Shown here one piece after another: positions 51,488 to 64,000 of a DNA stretch of 64,000 bases. Source of the stretch: Eremophila alpestris peregrina (Eukaryota; Chordata; Aves; Passeriformes; Alaudidae). The notes beneath the pieces are model-generated. The model had not been told where the DNA came from. It saw nothing but the letters and a program-made list of their open reading frames with translations, and searched no databases. Location of the stretch: the NCBI GenBank assembly GCA_009792885.1, contig WMCF01000176.1, forward strand, positions 124,001-188,000, in the 5' to 3' direction. The translations under genes and the position numbers were made by a program. Positions within the stretch are counted from its first letter, which is position 1; every line of letters starts with the position of its first letter.

Positions 51488-54400
51488 ATGGAGGGAGCGG
51501 GCCCGGGGCGCGGTGAGTGACCGGCACCGGCCCAGCGGGGGCTGCCGGCTGGGGCTGCGGGCAGTCTGGGGGTGCGGGAGGATGAAGGGAGCGGGCACGT
51601 CCGGGGTGCGAGGGGATGAGAGGGGGACAAATCTGGGGTGCAGCGAGAGGGGAGAGGACAGGTGGGTCTGGGGGTGCGGGGGATGGGGGAACAGACAGGC
51701 CTGGGGTGCAGGGGGATGGGAGGGGACAGGTAAGGCTGTGGGGATAGGCACGTGTGGCGTGCAGGGGGGGACAGGGACTCTGGGTGTGCAGAGGGATGAG
51801 AGGAACAGTCGGGTCTAGGAGTGCAGGGGGTTGAGAGGGGAGCAGGCAGGTCTGCATGTGGGTAGAGGGAATGGCAGTGGCAAGGTGCCAGGCCCTTGGG
51901 GACAAACTAGGGGGGACATATTTTGAGGAATGGTTTGTTCGGGGACAGCCCGGTGGCCCCCAGAAATCATGGGTGCCTCTGGCATGAGCAGTGCCAAAGG
52001 ACCCCAGACCTGTAGCTGTGTTCCCCACCTCCTCCCCGGGTGCTTGTTCTGCGCCCTCCCCCACTCCAGTGCCAGCTCTGATGGCCGTTATTTGGGAAAA
52101 AGGAAAATTGGAAACTTTCCTCCCACTGCCAGAAGGGCCTGGCTCTTGACGCTGGTGGCCACTCCCATGAGGGCTGTGGGAAACTACTGCACCCAAAGCC
52201 CGGCCTCCTTTCTCAAATCTTAGTTACTGTGGCCATGGGGGCTTCAAAAAGCCTCCCTGAGCAGGGGGTTCTGATGGGAGGCCTCTTTTCTTCTCAGGTG
52301 AACGCCTGACTGCAGACGAGATGGACGAACAGAGGAGGCAGAATGTTGCCTACCAGTACCTGTGTCACCTGGAGGAAGCCAAGCGGTGGGGCTGCACTTG
52401 GGGAGATCCCTGAGCTCAGCTTTGGGGGAAAAAGGGGTGTTAAGGGGAGGGACAGGAGAAATGGGTGGGGAGTGGCTATAATGCTGCAGAATGCTGCCTG
52501 GATCCTTTGTCTCCTCAAAGCTGGTTGGGGTTTTTTTTTTTTGTTTTTTTTTTGTTTTTTTGGGTTTTTTTTGTTGGTTTTGTTGTTGTTGTTGTTTTTT
52601 TTGTTTTTTGGTTTTTTTTTTTGGTGGGGGGCACTCAGCCCTACACCCAAACTGAAAACCACCCAGCAGCAAAAGCCTGAGGGGTGAGCTCCCCTACCAG
52701 AGAGGATTTATTGGAATGGGGTGGGGGGTGATGTCTTTTGGGTGCTTTTCTGCTGGGTGGGGTGCTGGGGGGTCTGTGACATGCCCTGTTTCTGCCCTGC
52801 CAGCTGGATGGAGGCCTGTCTGGGTGAGGAGCTGCCCCCACCCACGGAGCTGGAGGAGACCCTGCGCAACGGGGTCCTTCTGGCCAAGCTGGGCCACTGC
52901 TTTGCCCCTGCCATTGTCCCACTGAAGAAGATCTACGACCCTGAACAGACACGGTACAAGGTAAGGCTGCAGCACCCGAAGGAAGGTGTAGTACCCCTTA
53001 GGGTGTACCCCCAAACCTTTCCCTTGCTGGTGAATGCAGAGTGAGGAGGGACTCATTGACAGCAGTCACTGAGGGATGGTTTTGTAGCAGGTGGATGCAT
53101 TGGGGTCCCTGAGATGTGCTGCCCCTGGGTGTCACAGGCATTGCCTCTGTCTTTAACCTCCTGCCTTGGCTGGGTTGGTCTGGGGGCAAGGGGGACCCCA
53201 GGGATGGGAGAAAGTGGGATTCAGCCTGACCTCAGCTCCTCTCTTCCAGGCAGCTGGGCTTCACTTTCGGCACACAGATAACATCAACCACTGGCGTGAT
53301 GCCATGAGCCACGTGGGGCTTCCCTCGGTAACAGCTACCCTTTGCTTTCCCCAGTCAAGGCACACACTGGCCTTTGCCTTGTGGCAGTGCTAGGGGGGTG
53401 CTGGTATGGCAGGGGGGCTTTGTATTTGCCCCTCACTCTTTGACACCAGCCGACCCGGTGACTGTCTCAATGCCATTGCCACCTGAGGTGTCTCTTTGTC
53501 TTGCTGGCAGATCTTCCACCCAGAGACCACTGACATCTATGACAAGAAGAACATGCCCCGGGTGGTCTACTGCATCCATGCACTCAGGTGGGTGCCCTGG
53601 CCTGGCTGTCATGGAGTGTGTTCATGCTCAAGAGCCCTTCAGTGGTGTCACCTGTCAGCCTCAGGTGACACAGAAGTGTTGGGAGGGAGAAGCAGGTGAT
53701 GTCATGGTGTGCGTTTGTATTCCAGCTTCTACCTCTTCAAGCTAGGGCTGGCTCCTCCGATCCAGGACTTGTATGGGAAAGTGAACTTCACAGGTATGCT
53801 GCTGTGCAGGGAGACATGCTCTGGGAGTTGCTGAGGGGGGTTTGTCACCAATGCTCTGGGGTCCCTTGGCAGGAGGGATGTGGGGAATGAAAGTCTTGGA
53901 TGCGTTTTGCCAAAGCTGCCTCAGGGATGCTCACCTCACTGTGGGGGTTTTCTGCACCTTTCTTGGTCTGGCAGGGGAGTGGGGGCTCTGCTGGCTGCCC
54001 CTGCTCCAGTACTGGGCTGGTACTGAGCAGTGCTGCCTCTGCTCTGCTTCAGAGGAAGAGATCAACAACATGAAGCAGGAACTGGAGAAGTATGGGCTGC
54101 AACTGCCTGCCTTCAGCAAGATTGGTGGCATTTTGGCCAATGAGCTCTCAGTGGATGAAGCAGCAGGTGATGGGTGCCTGGTGGGGAGCAGGGCTGGGTG
54201 TCAGCCCATAGCAGGATCTTGGCTCAGCCCCTGAGTGCCAAATCTGGGGCCAGCAAACTGGGAGGGGGTGCTCTGGGAGGTGATGGTGGTCTGGGATTCA
54301 GAGGGAGGCACCTGGTTGTTCTCTTTCAGCCCAGCACAAGGATGCAGGTACTGGCACAGGCCTTTCCTAAACCAGCAGCAGCTGGGGTTCTGCATTCCCT

Positions 54401-57400
54401 GGGCTTGCTGTGACACACAGACTTCCTGGGTGCTGGAGACTGCAGCTTGCCTTTTGAACAGGGCAGGGATTCCCACTGGGGAATGCCTTGTCTCACTGCA
54501 TGCAGGGATAAAGCAGATGGTCCATCTTGCCTCTCCTTGGCCCATCTCACTCACCTCCTCCCTGCCTTGCCTCCAGTCCACGCTGCGGTGTTGGCCATCA
54601 ATGAAGCGGTGGATCGGGGGGTGGTGGCGCAGACGATGGAGACCCTCCAGAACCCCCACGCGATGCTGGTGGGACTGCGCCAGGAGCTGGCAGGTGCCTA
54701 CCAGGAGGTGCTGCACCAGGCCAAGCTGGAGAAGGGCAGCAACGCCAGAAACAGGGTGAGGAGGGCATAGAGTGCTCTAGGGTGACTGGGAGAGGAGCAG
54801 CCCCTTTGCTGATGGGCAGGTGGGTGCTTCCAGCTGGAGGAGTCCTTTTGCCAGAGGCCATACGGTGCTTGCTGGCTGAAACACAGCCTGGGAGCCCTTG
54901 TGCTGAGCAGAAGGTGGGGGAGGTAATTCCTCTTTGGGGGCTGGTTCACCCAGGACTTGGGGTTGGGAAATGAGCTCAGGCATCTGCAGGGGACCCCACT
55001 GTGCATGGTGAGGTGTGCTTGAGCAGAAAGCTCAGGCTGGGAAGTCTGTGTCCAGTACCCACAGGTGATCCCTGAAGGAGAGGATGTCTACGACTGGTGT
55101 CTGACCCAGGCTGAAATCCAAGGGAACATCAACAAAGTGAATGGTGAGCAAAGCAAGGCCTTCCCTCTGGGGGTTCTCCAGGACTTATGGTGGGACCATG
55201 GTAGCCCAGGGCATGGGGAGAGTGGTGGGTATGGTAGAAAGAAATCTGCTCAGGCCAGCCTCAGACCTAGTGGGGAAGAAGGGCTGGATGTTCTCCTTCT
55301 TCCAAGGAGAAATTAAAATGATAGGTATGCAGGCTTTAGCCATAGCTGCCTTGGCTCTCTGGAGCTGTGGAATGATTTTTCTGCTCGCCTGAACTGGCCT
55401 CTTGTAGTGCGTGGGGCTCTGGAAGAGGTGGACAATGCCCTGGAGAGACAGGATGTGCTGGCACTGCACCGTGCACTGCAGGACCCCACCCTGGCCCTGC
55501 GCTGCCTCCAGCGTGACAACCTCGAGCTCTACTTGGAGCAGCTCAGCACAGACCGGGAGGAGAAGGCTCTGGTAGGGGCTGGCAGGAGCCTGTGGTGCAG
55601 AGTCAGGGGCAGCCCATGATCCCCAGGAAGAGGGAGGTGCCGTGGGCTGGGGAGTTGGCAGCTTTCTGCCAGGGGTCTGAGCATGGCTGCTCTGCCAGCA
55701 CAAGCATGATGAGCTGTGAGAGTTGACACCCCTCTCTGGTTGTTGCAGGAACTGGGCTACCTGGAGCTGCTGGAGCAGGAGGAGGTACAGGCAGGGATCC
55801 TTACAGCGAACCAGAGAGACGAGAAGGAGCGAGCCAGTGAGTGCCTGGGGGAACACTTGTTGCAGATTCTGCTGCCCAGTGCATCCCAGGAGCTGGTGGG
55901 CCTGCTGGCATCCTGCCCTGAGTCAGGGCATGGCTGCCTCCTGCAGCCCCCCTGTGCCAGCCCCCATCTGTCCCTCAGTGCTGCAGGCTGTCGGCCGGAT
56001 CAATGCTGCTGTCCGTCGAGGGATGCCAGCAGAAACCTTGGAAGCACTGATGGACCCTGCAGCCCAACTGCCTGATGTGCATGCCCCTGCTGCCCCCCTG
56101 TACCAGCACCAGCTGGCCCTGCTGCAGTGCCAGCACCCACGGGTGAGACACCCCCAGGGATGAGCCATGAGTCCCACTGAGGGTGGGTGGGTTGGTCCCT
56201 CTGCTAGGACTGGGGTGCTTCCTCTGCTGCTGCTTCCTTGGGGAAGCTGGGACAGGAGGAGGAGGTTATGGGGGTTCATTGTCTCTGCCTGCCCTGTGCA
56301 GGGCGAGTTGGCACAGGAGGAGTTGTTTGTGGCTGTGGAGATGCTCTCAGCTGTGGCACTGGTTAACCAAGCCCTGGATGCCAGGAACCCCAACAGGCTC
56401 TGGAGCAGCCTGGTCAGCCCTGCCCTGGGCCTCTCGGGAGTTGAAGATGCAAATGCACAGCAGTGAGTTGGGCTCTGTGTTGGGGGTTGGTGTGGAGACA
56501 TCTTGTGGAAAGGGCTGATCAGGGGGCCTGGGTTTTTTGTGGACTTGTTCCAGCAGCCTCCCCTCTGAAGAGCTGGGCAGCTGGCTCTGGCAGGCACCCT
56601 CCTGCCTGGAATGCACCAAGCCCTCCTAAGAATGCACTGAGCCCTTGGAATGCTCCAAGTCATTGCCCTGTGTTTCTCCTGCAGATACTTTGATGACTTG
56701 CTCCAGCTGAAAGGCCTATCAAGGAAAGCAGGAGCTGAGTTCCTGAACTGGAATGACATTCAGGACAGTGTCAACAGCACCAATTCATCAGTGCAGGATG
56801 AAAATGACCGTGAGTCCTACCCACAGAAGGTTTGGACATGCAGGGGGTCGGCAGATATCCTGGGAGAGAGGTTGCACTGGGATTCCAACCCTGATGAGGC
56901 GCCAGAGAATCTCACACCACCCTGGGCTGTGACTCCCTTGGGTGCCTGGAGCATTGAAGGGGTTGAAAGGTGTGTCCCTTCCCTCCCACACAGGAGCCCA
57001 TGCAGTCCAGCTGGTCAATGAGGCGCTGCTGCAGGCGGACCCTGAGAAGACACTGGCAGCGTTGCTGCTCTTGGCACCCACCCTGCCTGACCTTGCCCTT
57101 CCAACTGCCCCACGCTACCACCATGTCCTTTCCAGGGCACGGAGGCAGAAAGTCCAGGTGGGGTGGGGGTCATCAGCTGTGCCTCCATGGCAGCATGGTA
57201 TCACCCTTGGATGCAGGGTACCCTGCCTTGGTCACAAGACTGTGAAGTAACCCCCTCCCAACCCTAGCAATGCAGCATCTGCAAAGCAGGAGGTGCTCAA
57301 AGGTTCTCATCTCCCCCATCTCACAGGCCACAGAGGACAATGGAGCTGTTCTTTGGTGGGAAGAGATCCAGGAAGGGGTCTGCCAGGCCAACCAGGACAC

Positions 57401-60400
57401 AGTGGCAGCCAGGAGCAGTGAGTGCTCTCCCCAAATGGGTACTGCTGGAGGTCGGGGAACAAGAAGGGCCTGACATGAGCTCTTCTGCTCCCGCAGTGGC
57501 TCTGGGCACAGCTGCCATCAACCAGGCCATCAAAGAAGGGAAGGCGTCACAGACACTGAGGGTGCTGTGCAACCCTGACGTGGCTCTGCGTGGAGTGGTG
57601 AACGCCTGTGCTGACGCCTACCAGGAGCAGCTGGCAGCTCTGATGGCCACCAAGGGACCAGCGGGTAAAACCCTGGGAGCTGCAAAACTTCCCCCACCCT
57701 GGGAGCCTGTGGTGCACTCCTGGCCAGGGCATTCAGGGGGAGCAGCACTCTCCAGCAGCTCCCATCCATCCCGGCATGCAGGCAGCACAAAGCCATCCTG
57801 GATCCGGCACAGGCTGCTGGATGGTGCTGAGTACTACCTGAACCTGCAGACCTTGGAGGGCAGCTGGCAGTGCCCACGCAATGGCAGCTTCAACACCACA
57901 CACCTGAGCCGGGAGGAGATCCAGGTATGGGTTGGATGGGGCTGTGTGGGCACCAGTGGCATCGCTGGGGCTGAGCTGGTGCCTCGTGTCCTTGCAGTCG
58001 GTCATCACCCGAGTGACGGCGGCGCACAACCGGGAGCGCCTGTGGGCGTCCCACCTCGCCTTGGTGGTGAGGCTGCAGGCGCGGCTCCGGGGCTTCCTTG
58101 TTCGCCAGCAGTTCATGGCACGGCGGCACGTCCTGCAGGAGCAGATGCCAGCTGCCATCAGGATCCAGGTGACACAGCCAGAATCTGTCCCACCTCTGAA
58201 CTCAGCAACACAAACCAAGGGCAGCTGCTTGCAGCACCTTCTGGCAGGTCCAGGGAGTGCCAATACTTGCTGCTCTGTAGTTTTATTGTCAGGACCTCTG
58301 TGGTGCTACAGAGAGTAGCAGGGGGCTTGTTTCTCTCACAGTAGCTGATTTGGGTGTTGGTTTCCTCTTTCCCTGTTCTGTGTTATTCTCTTTCCTCTTG
58401 TGTTCAAAGACTGAAAAACCAATGAAGTCACAGTAACCTCACGCAGGTCTCTCTACCTGATGTCTTCTCATGCCCAGGCTTGTTGGAGGGGGTACAGGCA
58501 GCGCAGAGCTTATCTGGAGAGGCTGCACTACCTGAAATCCAACACAGAGGCTGCAATCAAGGTTTGGAAGATTCTTTCTTCAGCCTTTGTTCCCATGTCG
58601 GGCATTGTCACCTGCTTGTTCATCTTGCAAGGGTGGCATCTACCCCAGCACAGAGGGGCCTGGGGGGATTGTGGCAGCTGGGCCAGGGCAGCCTGTGATT
58701 GGACAGGGGAGAAAAAAAATCATAGAATAGAATTGTTACCATGGGCTCACGGAGGCTGGAAAAGCCCTTGAAGATTACTGAATCCAACTGTTTCCCCAGC
58801 ACTGCCAAGGCCAGCACTAACTGTGTCCCCAAGTGCCACATCCCTATGGGTGTTTAATCCCTCCTGGGATGGTGGACCCACCACTTTGCTGGGCAGCCTG
58901 TGCCAATGCCTGACCACCCCTTCCATGAAGAAATTTTCCTTAATATCCAGCCTAAACCTCCCCTAGAAGTCCTCATGATTTTTCCCTTTCACCCATTCCT
59001 TTTGGCTAAGCAAGTCCTTCCAGAATCTAAATGTTTGAGCATCTCTCCCAGATCCAGGCGGCTGTGAGAATGTGGCAGGCACAGAGGAAGTACCAGGAGA
59101 GGCTGCGCTACTTCAGGCAGAATGTAAGTGATGGGATGGGAGTCAGCTCCTGGGACCATGGTGGTGGGGATGCAGGGGGATGATCCAGAGCACACAGTTG
59201 GATCCCTGTCCCTGAGTGCTCACAGTGCAGCTGGAAGAACTGATTCATCCTGGTAGGGGAACAGATGGGAAGTAATAGGTACCTGGTGGGTCTGGAAGCC
59301 AAACTCAGGTTTTGTAAAATGTGAGGAGAGAAAAACCACTCCAATTAAGTCAAAAAACAACAATGACTTCAAGATGCCCATTAAGAGGGGACAGAAATTT
59401 TTTGGGGAAAAGGAGGGGGTGTCAGTTGTGGGAAGTGAAGTTGCATCCTGGGAGTTGCTGCAGCTTCTGATATACAGTGAGTGGAAGGGAATGACCACTG
59501 AGAAGAGTAGAATCCCAAAATCTCTCCTGTGTTGTAGAGACCCTCACCCCAGGCTTTAATACATTCCTGGCAGTGGGACCAGGCAGTGATGTGCTTGTCC
59601 AGCTCTCCTTCACTCCCTGTGTGTGTTAGGGACACCATGGAAAAAAATCTCCCACCCCATTGTTTGTCCTGGCAGATTAAAGCTGTAATTAAAATCCAGG
59701 CTTTTGTGCGAGCGAACAAGGCCCGTGGGGATTACAGGATGCTGGGTAAGTGCCTGCTCATTGCTGCTCTGAAGTGTGATGGCTAATTGGGAAGGGGACT
59801 CTGCCTCTTCCCTTGCTGGCCCTGCATAGTGGGGAAGCAGTTGTGGGCAGGCCACTGGTGGCCCCTTGGCAGGTCAGGAGTGACAGAGCCTTGGAGGTCC
59901 TTGGTCATCAGTCCTGGGGCTGCTCCTCTGCCCCCAAAAGCTTCCTGGAGGCTGTTGCACAGTGTGGCCATGTGCTGTCCCATGTCCTGGTGCTGCAAGA
60001 AGATGCTTTTTGGGGAGGAGGATGGGGTGTGTGGGTGAATGATGGGGATCTGAGGGTCTGCAGTGGGGGTGGCTGCTCCATCTGCCTGCATTCACGGCAT
60101 TGCTGCGCGTTGCCGCAGTCCACACCAAGAGTCCACCCTTGGGCATTGTCCGGCGCTTCATCCACCTGCTGGAGCAGAGCCAGCACGACTTCTGGGAGGA
60201 GTCAGAGGTGCTGAGGCTGCAGGAGGAGGTGGTGAAGAGGATCCGTGCCAGCCGGCAGCTGGAGAGCGACCTGGACCTCATGGACATCAAGATCGGGCTG
60301 CTGGTCAAGAACAGGATCACGCTGCAGGTAGAGAAGAGTGGGGGAGGACTTGGTTGCCTCATGCTGTCCTGCCCTCAGGGGCATCACAGCTTGGACTTGT

Positions 60401-63400
60401 CTCTGCTTCACTTTTTAGGCAGTTGGAGGGGTTGGGGAGCATTGGGGTGCCTCTGGCTCTGGTCAGAATGCCCAAGCCTTAGGCAGACCCCAGTGCTTCT
60501 CTCCCTGCCTTTGTGGCTGCAGGAAGTGGTGTCCCACTGCAAGAAGCTGACCAAGAAGAACAAGGAGCAGCTCTCAGAGATGATGTCCATGGACAAGCAG
60601 AAAGGGCTCAAGTCGCTCAGCAAGGAGAAGCGGCAGAAGCTGGAGGCCTATCAGCACCTCTTCTACCTGCTGCAGGTGAGGCTGGGGGGCTCTGCTGTGT
60701 CCCCCATAGCTGGGGGGTTACTGAGGGACCTGGCCCCCAGCTACCCCACGACACTTGGGTTAGCTTGGTGTCCCTCCTCCCTGCAGACACAGCCAGTGTA
60801 CTTGGCCAGGCTGATCTTCCAGATGCCCCAGAACAAGTCCACCAAATTCATGGAGTCGGTGATCTTTACGCTTTACAACTATGCGTCCAACCCACGGGAG
60901 GCTTATCTGCTGCTCCAGCTCTTCAAAGTGGCGCTGCAGGAGGAGATCAGGTGGGTGCCCTGATGTGGGGACAGGCCCAGGGAAAGGATGCTGTTACCTC
61001 TTCTGTCTGCTGCCTCCTGCTTGGAGAACACACACACGCTGGTCCATGCCCTCATCCCATCTGCCCCATCTCTGTCCCCAGGTCCAAGGTGGACCATGTT
61101 CATGACATCCTGACGGGCAATGCCACGGTGATCCGGCTGGTGGTCAGCTTCTATCGCAACGTGCGTGGGCAGAACGCCCTGAGGGACATCCTGGCTGGCC
61201 CAGTGCAGGAGGTCCTGCAGGACAAGACCCTCAGCATCCGCACGGACCCTGTGGACATCTACAAGGCGTGGATCAATCAGACTGAGTCGCAGAGTGGGCA
61301 CAGAAGGTCAGACCCTGGGTAAGAAGGCTTGGCTCGGCCACAGGGTGACGGGCACTGGGATGGTGATGGGGATCTTGTCTTTCCTTCACAGCAAGCTCCC
61401 GTATGAGGTGAGCCCTGAGCAGGCTCTCAGCCACCCCGAGGTCCAAAGGCGGCTGGACATTTCTATCCGCAACCTCCTGGCTATAACAGACAAGTTTGTC
61501 TCTGCCATCACCTCTTCTGTGGACAAGATCCCGTAAGTATCCCGATGGTTTCTGTGCACGCCCCAGGAGTGCTGTTGGCTCTAAGGTGTCTCCAGCAAGG
61601 CCTTAGAAAGGAGGTTGGGTTTTTGGGGGCTTTCTGGCCCTTTTGCTGCTGTAGGACTGAATTACTGCACTGTCAGCAAGGGGAACCCCAAATATCAGCA
61701 GCGTGCCATGGGCTGGCTTGTTTTTCTGCTCCATTTCTGGGCAGTTTACTGCTGACATTAAGATGTCTGCCAGGAAGAATCTGAGCTTTGTGGTCATCTC
61801 AGAGGATGAAGGCCTCCTCCAGAGATGCCTCGGCTGGCAGCAGGGTGGGGGAGGGAGCTGAGGGATGCTGTAGCTGCCAATCCTACCTGTGGGCTTCTCC
61901 ATCACCCCAGGGCTGGGGGCTTGCTGCTTCTTGGATGATGGGTAGTAGGACTCGGTCATCAGTGTGGACCCACATGCTGATGGTCCTCTCCCTACCTCTC
62001 CTCAGTTATGGGATGCGCTACATGGCCAAAATCCTGAGGATGTCCTTGGCTGAGAAATTCCCCAAGGCCCCAGCACAGGAGGTCGATAAGGTACTGTGGG
62101 GCTGGGGCACCTGCATGGTTTGGTGGGGTTCAGGCTGTACATGAAGAGCCAATATCCCTCCACAAGAAGTCAGGTCCTCTTGACTTAAAAACACCTCCAA
62201 GTCAACATTTTCCTTGAGCCACTAAGGAAATGCCAAGAGTGGGCTTTTCCCTGCACTGCCATCCCTTCTAGGAGTGTCCTACCAATCAGTACAAGGATGA
62301 AACATCCTTCCCTGCTGAGCTATCACCTCCTTGGGCCCCAACCCATCTGCTTCCCCAATCCCCAGCCTGTCTCATGCCCTAGATCGTGGGCAACCTGCTC
62401 TACTACCGCTTCATGAACCCGGCGGTGGTGGCCCCTGATGGCTTTGCCGTCGTGGACGTGTCGGCCCGGGCAGCCCTGCACCCCGACCAGCGCCGCAGCC
62501 TGGGCTCCATCGCCAAAGTGCTGCAGCACGCCGCCGCACGCAAGGCCTTCCAGGGGGAGAGTGCTCATCTCTGCGGGGTCAACCAGTACCTGGAGGACAC
62601 CCACGACAAGTTCAGGTGGGCCCCAGGATGGCGATGGAGTTGGGAGGGTGGCTGGGAGCTGGTGGCAGGGGTCTGGGGCTGACCAAAGGGGTCCCTCCCT
62701 TGCAGGAGGTTCATCTCTGCTGCCTGCTGTGTCCCTGAGCCTGAAGAGAGGTTTAACATGGATGAGTACTCAGAGATGGTAGCAGTGGCCAAACCAGTCA
62801 TCTACATCACTGTGGGGGAGCTCATCAACACACACAAGGTCAGGGCATATAAAGCCCGTGGCAAGCTCTGTTTCCTCTGCTCCCACCTCCTGGGATTTCT
62901 GCTGCATTTCCTTCCATTCCTCTGTATCCCACTCCTGGCACAGCTTCCCTCTTCCTGACCCTTTTTTTTTTTCTCTTCTAAGCAAGGAAATAACCTAGGA
63001 TCTGCAGGTTTGTCTTTTTGCAAACCTCATATCTTCTCCATCCCCTCTTGGGTGTGAAAGGCTCCTGGCTGGCCCTCCCTCCCTCTCCCTTTGCATCCCC
63101 CTTTGCCACTGACTCATCCGTTGCACTGTCCAGCTCCTGCTCGAGCACCAGGACTCCATTGCACCACACCACAGTGACCCCCTGCACGAGCTCCTGGAGG
63201 ATCTTGATGAGCTTCCTACAGTCCAGTCCCTGGTTGGTAGGTTGAACTCTGGGACCCACCACCTAACCTGATGGGAGGAGGGTAGATGTGGGCACGCTCT
63301 CCTTGCACAGAGCTTGAGCTGGATTGCTTTGGGCTTGGGAAGCCAGCCCTCTAAAGCCCAACACAGCTAGCAGGGCTCTCTCTGCCCTCGCAGGGGAGAG

Positions 63401-63789
63401 TGTTGCCAGCCTGGGAGACAGTGGTGCTGAGCAGGTGCTCTCCCAGCTCAGCAGAACAGAGATCTCCCTCACCCTCACCAACAAGCTGGTGCCAGTGGCC
63501 AGCAGTGAGGAGAGTGACACAAGGAGCCTGCTGCTGAGGTGAGGATGGACTCCGTGGGCATCAGGAGGGTACTGGGGGTGTTAGAAGGCTACTGGGGGCT
63601 GGGATGCTCAAGGTAGAAAAGAAACATTTGGGGGGCAACTGAATATTGTGTGGAGGGTGATGATCTGGAGTGGATGCCTGACATCTCCCTCTGGTCTCTA
63701 GCACTAAGCAGATGCTGGTGGATTTGATCCAGTCCCAGCCAGGAGATTCCCTCCCGGAAATCCTGTGGACACCAGCCTCCGAGCATGAG
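51488..63789 (+). CDS. IQGAP3: IQGAP3, IQ-motif GTPase-activating-like scaffold (3' partial; 33 exons, about 1403 codons)
   Basis: Exons: 51488-51512, 52298-52385, 52804-52960, 53250-53327, 53511-53587, 53726-53793, 54053-54166, 54577-54755, 55065-55143, 55408-55571, 55749-55836, 55979-56142, 56302-56462, 56685-56809, 56994-57157, 57327-57417, 57497-57664, 57782-57924, 57998-58168, 58478-58561, 59052-59123, 59676-59745, 60119-60327, 60523-60675, 60787-60950, 61082-61306, 61392-61532, 62006-62090, 62383-62615, 62706-62838, 63134-63236, 63394-63538, 63702-63789. IQGAP3 binds Cdc42/Rac1, actin and calmodulin and promotes epithelial proliferation. Domains: calponin-homology (about 38-150; ETLRNGVLLAKLGHCFAP), IQGAP repeats, WW (about 664-711), four IQ-type units (about 712-843; RLQARLRGFLVRQQF, ACWRGYRQRRAYLERL) and the RasGAP-related domain (about 914-1290; LLYYRFMNPAVVAPDGF). 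IQGAPs lack true GAP activity. The phase stays open through all joins. Human is about 1630 aa, so the RasGAP C-terminal part lies beyond the window. IQGAP3 rather than IQGAP1 or IQGAP2 follows from sequence and from TTC24/NAXE next door. Confidence 0.96.
52529..52625. repeat. T-rich low-complexity tract in IQGAP3 intron 2
   Basis: About 97 bases of T with scattered G, including (GTT)n. It starts about 140 bases after the exon 2 donor and ends about 180 bases before exon 3. Confidence 0.85.
58716..58985 (-). mobile_element. CR1 LINE 3' fragment in IQGAP3 intron 20
   Basis: The + strand starts AATCATAGAATAGAATTGTT and continues GGCTGGAAAAGCCC, ACTGAATCCAACTGTTTCCC, CAGCCTGTGCCAATGCCTGACC and TTTTCCTTAATATCCAGCCT. 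This is the complement of a CR1 3' end of a different subfamily from the other three copies. It lies on the - strand, antisense to IQGAP3. Confidence 0.85.
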
Positions 63790-64000
63790 GTGGGATGTGT
63801 GAGGCTGCTGCTGGGGATGAACTGAAAAACTTTGTGAGCAAACAGCAAAAAAGTTCTCAGCAAAAAGCTGCCCTGCTCCTCTCGGAGGTTTGGCCACTGT
63901 TCTTGTGATCCAGCAGAGACTGGACTCTGGTTTTCAGAAAAATCACATATTCTGAGCCAGGAGAGACCCACATCAAAGCGTGGGTTAAGGAGTTTGGTTG
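63790..64000 (+). other. IQGAP3: Start of IQGAP3 intron 33, cut by the window edge
   Basis: Begins at the GTGGGA donor after exon 33. No further exon is recognised before the end of the window. Confidence 0.7.

Noticed and set aside
50672..52196. Long open frames on both strands over the IQGAP3-proximal repeat
   Set aside because: They are translations of the minisatellite and an N run, with no conserved domain; both strands are open because the unit lacks stops.

Overview
This is vertebrate nuclear DNA, almost certainly from a bird and probably from a small GC-rich microchromosome. The evidence is intron-split genes with GT-AG borders, compact introns, four degraded CR1 LINE fragments of the avian type, GC-rich minisatellites and three assembly gaps (N runs at 24743-24863, 40144-41047 and 51132-51256). 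No prokaryotic or viral gene was recognised.

Layout. Bases 1 to about 10100 hold no convincing coding exon. They mix AT-rich blocks, simple repeats and several AATAAA signals, and look like a very long 3' UTR on the + strand; by gene order the best candidate is MEX3A. On the - strand follow two adjacent Rab11-family GTPase genes with the same exon pattern: a RAB11-like gene (12636-17224) and RAB25 (18577-21188). LAMTOR2 (-, 22340-24061) and UBQLN4 (+, 24565-35130) are head to head across about 500 bp. An intergenic stretch with a CR1 fragment, a CA/TG-rich tract, a minisatellite and a 904-base gap leads to GPATCH4 (+, 5' end lost in the gap, stop at 43124). GPATCH4 is tail to tail with NAXE (-, 43741-45601). 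TTC24 (-, 46725-49553) is next, and IQGAP3 (+, from 51488) fills the rest and runs off the right edge; 33 coding exons, about 1403 codons, are visible.

Exons were joined by hand from splice sites, reading phase and family resemblance. Predicted lengths are 216 aa (RAB11-like), 213 (RAB25), 125 (LAMTOR2), 610 (UBQLN4), 286 (NAXE) and 573 (TTC24), close to the mammalian proteins where I know them. Roles are membrane recycling (the Rabs), lysosomal nutrient signalling (LAMTOR2), ubiquitin shuttling to the proteasome (UBQLN4), nucleolar RNA metabolism (GPATCH4), NAD(P)HX repair (NAXE) and proliferation-linked cytoskeletal scaffolding (IQGAP3). They share no single pathway; the window is two conserved synteny blocks (RAB25-LAMTOR2-UBQLN4 and GPATCH4-NAXE-TTC24-IQGAP3) that lie apart on human chromosome 1q and are adjacent here.

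Points worth a second look: the extra RAB11-like gene beside RAB25; repeated partial copies of the NAXE exon 2/donor border inside its own intron; almost overlapping opposite-strand poly(A) signals of GPATCH4 and NAXE; a CHR-like element just upstream of IQGAP3; and a minisatellite abutting that promoter.
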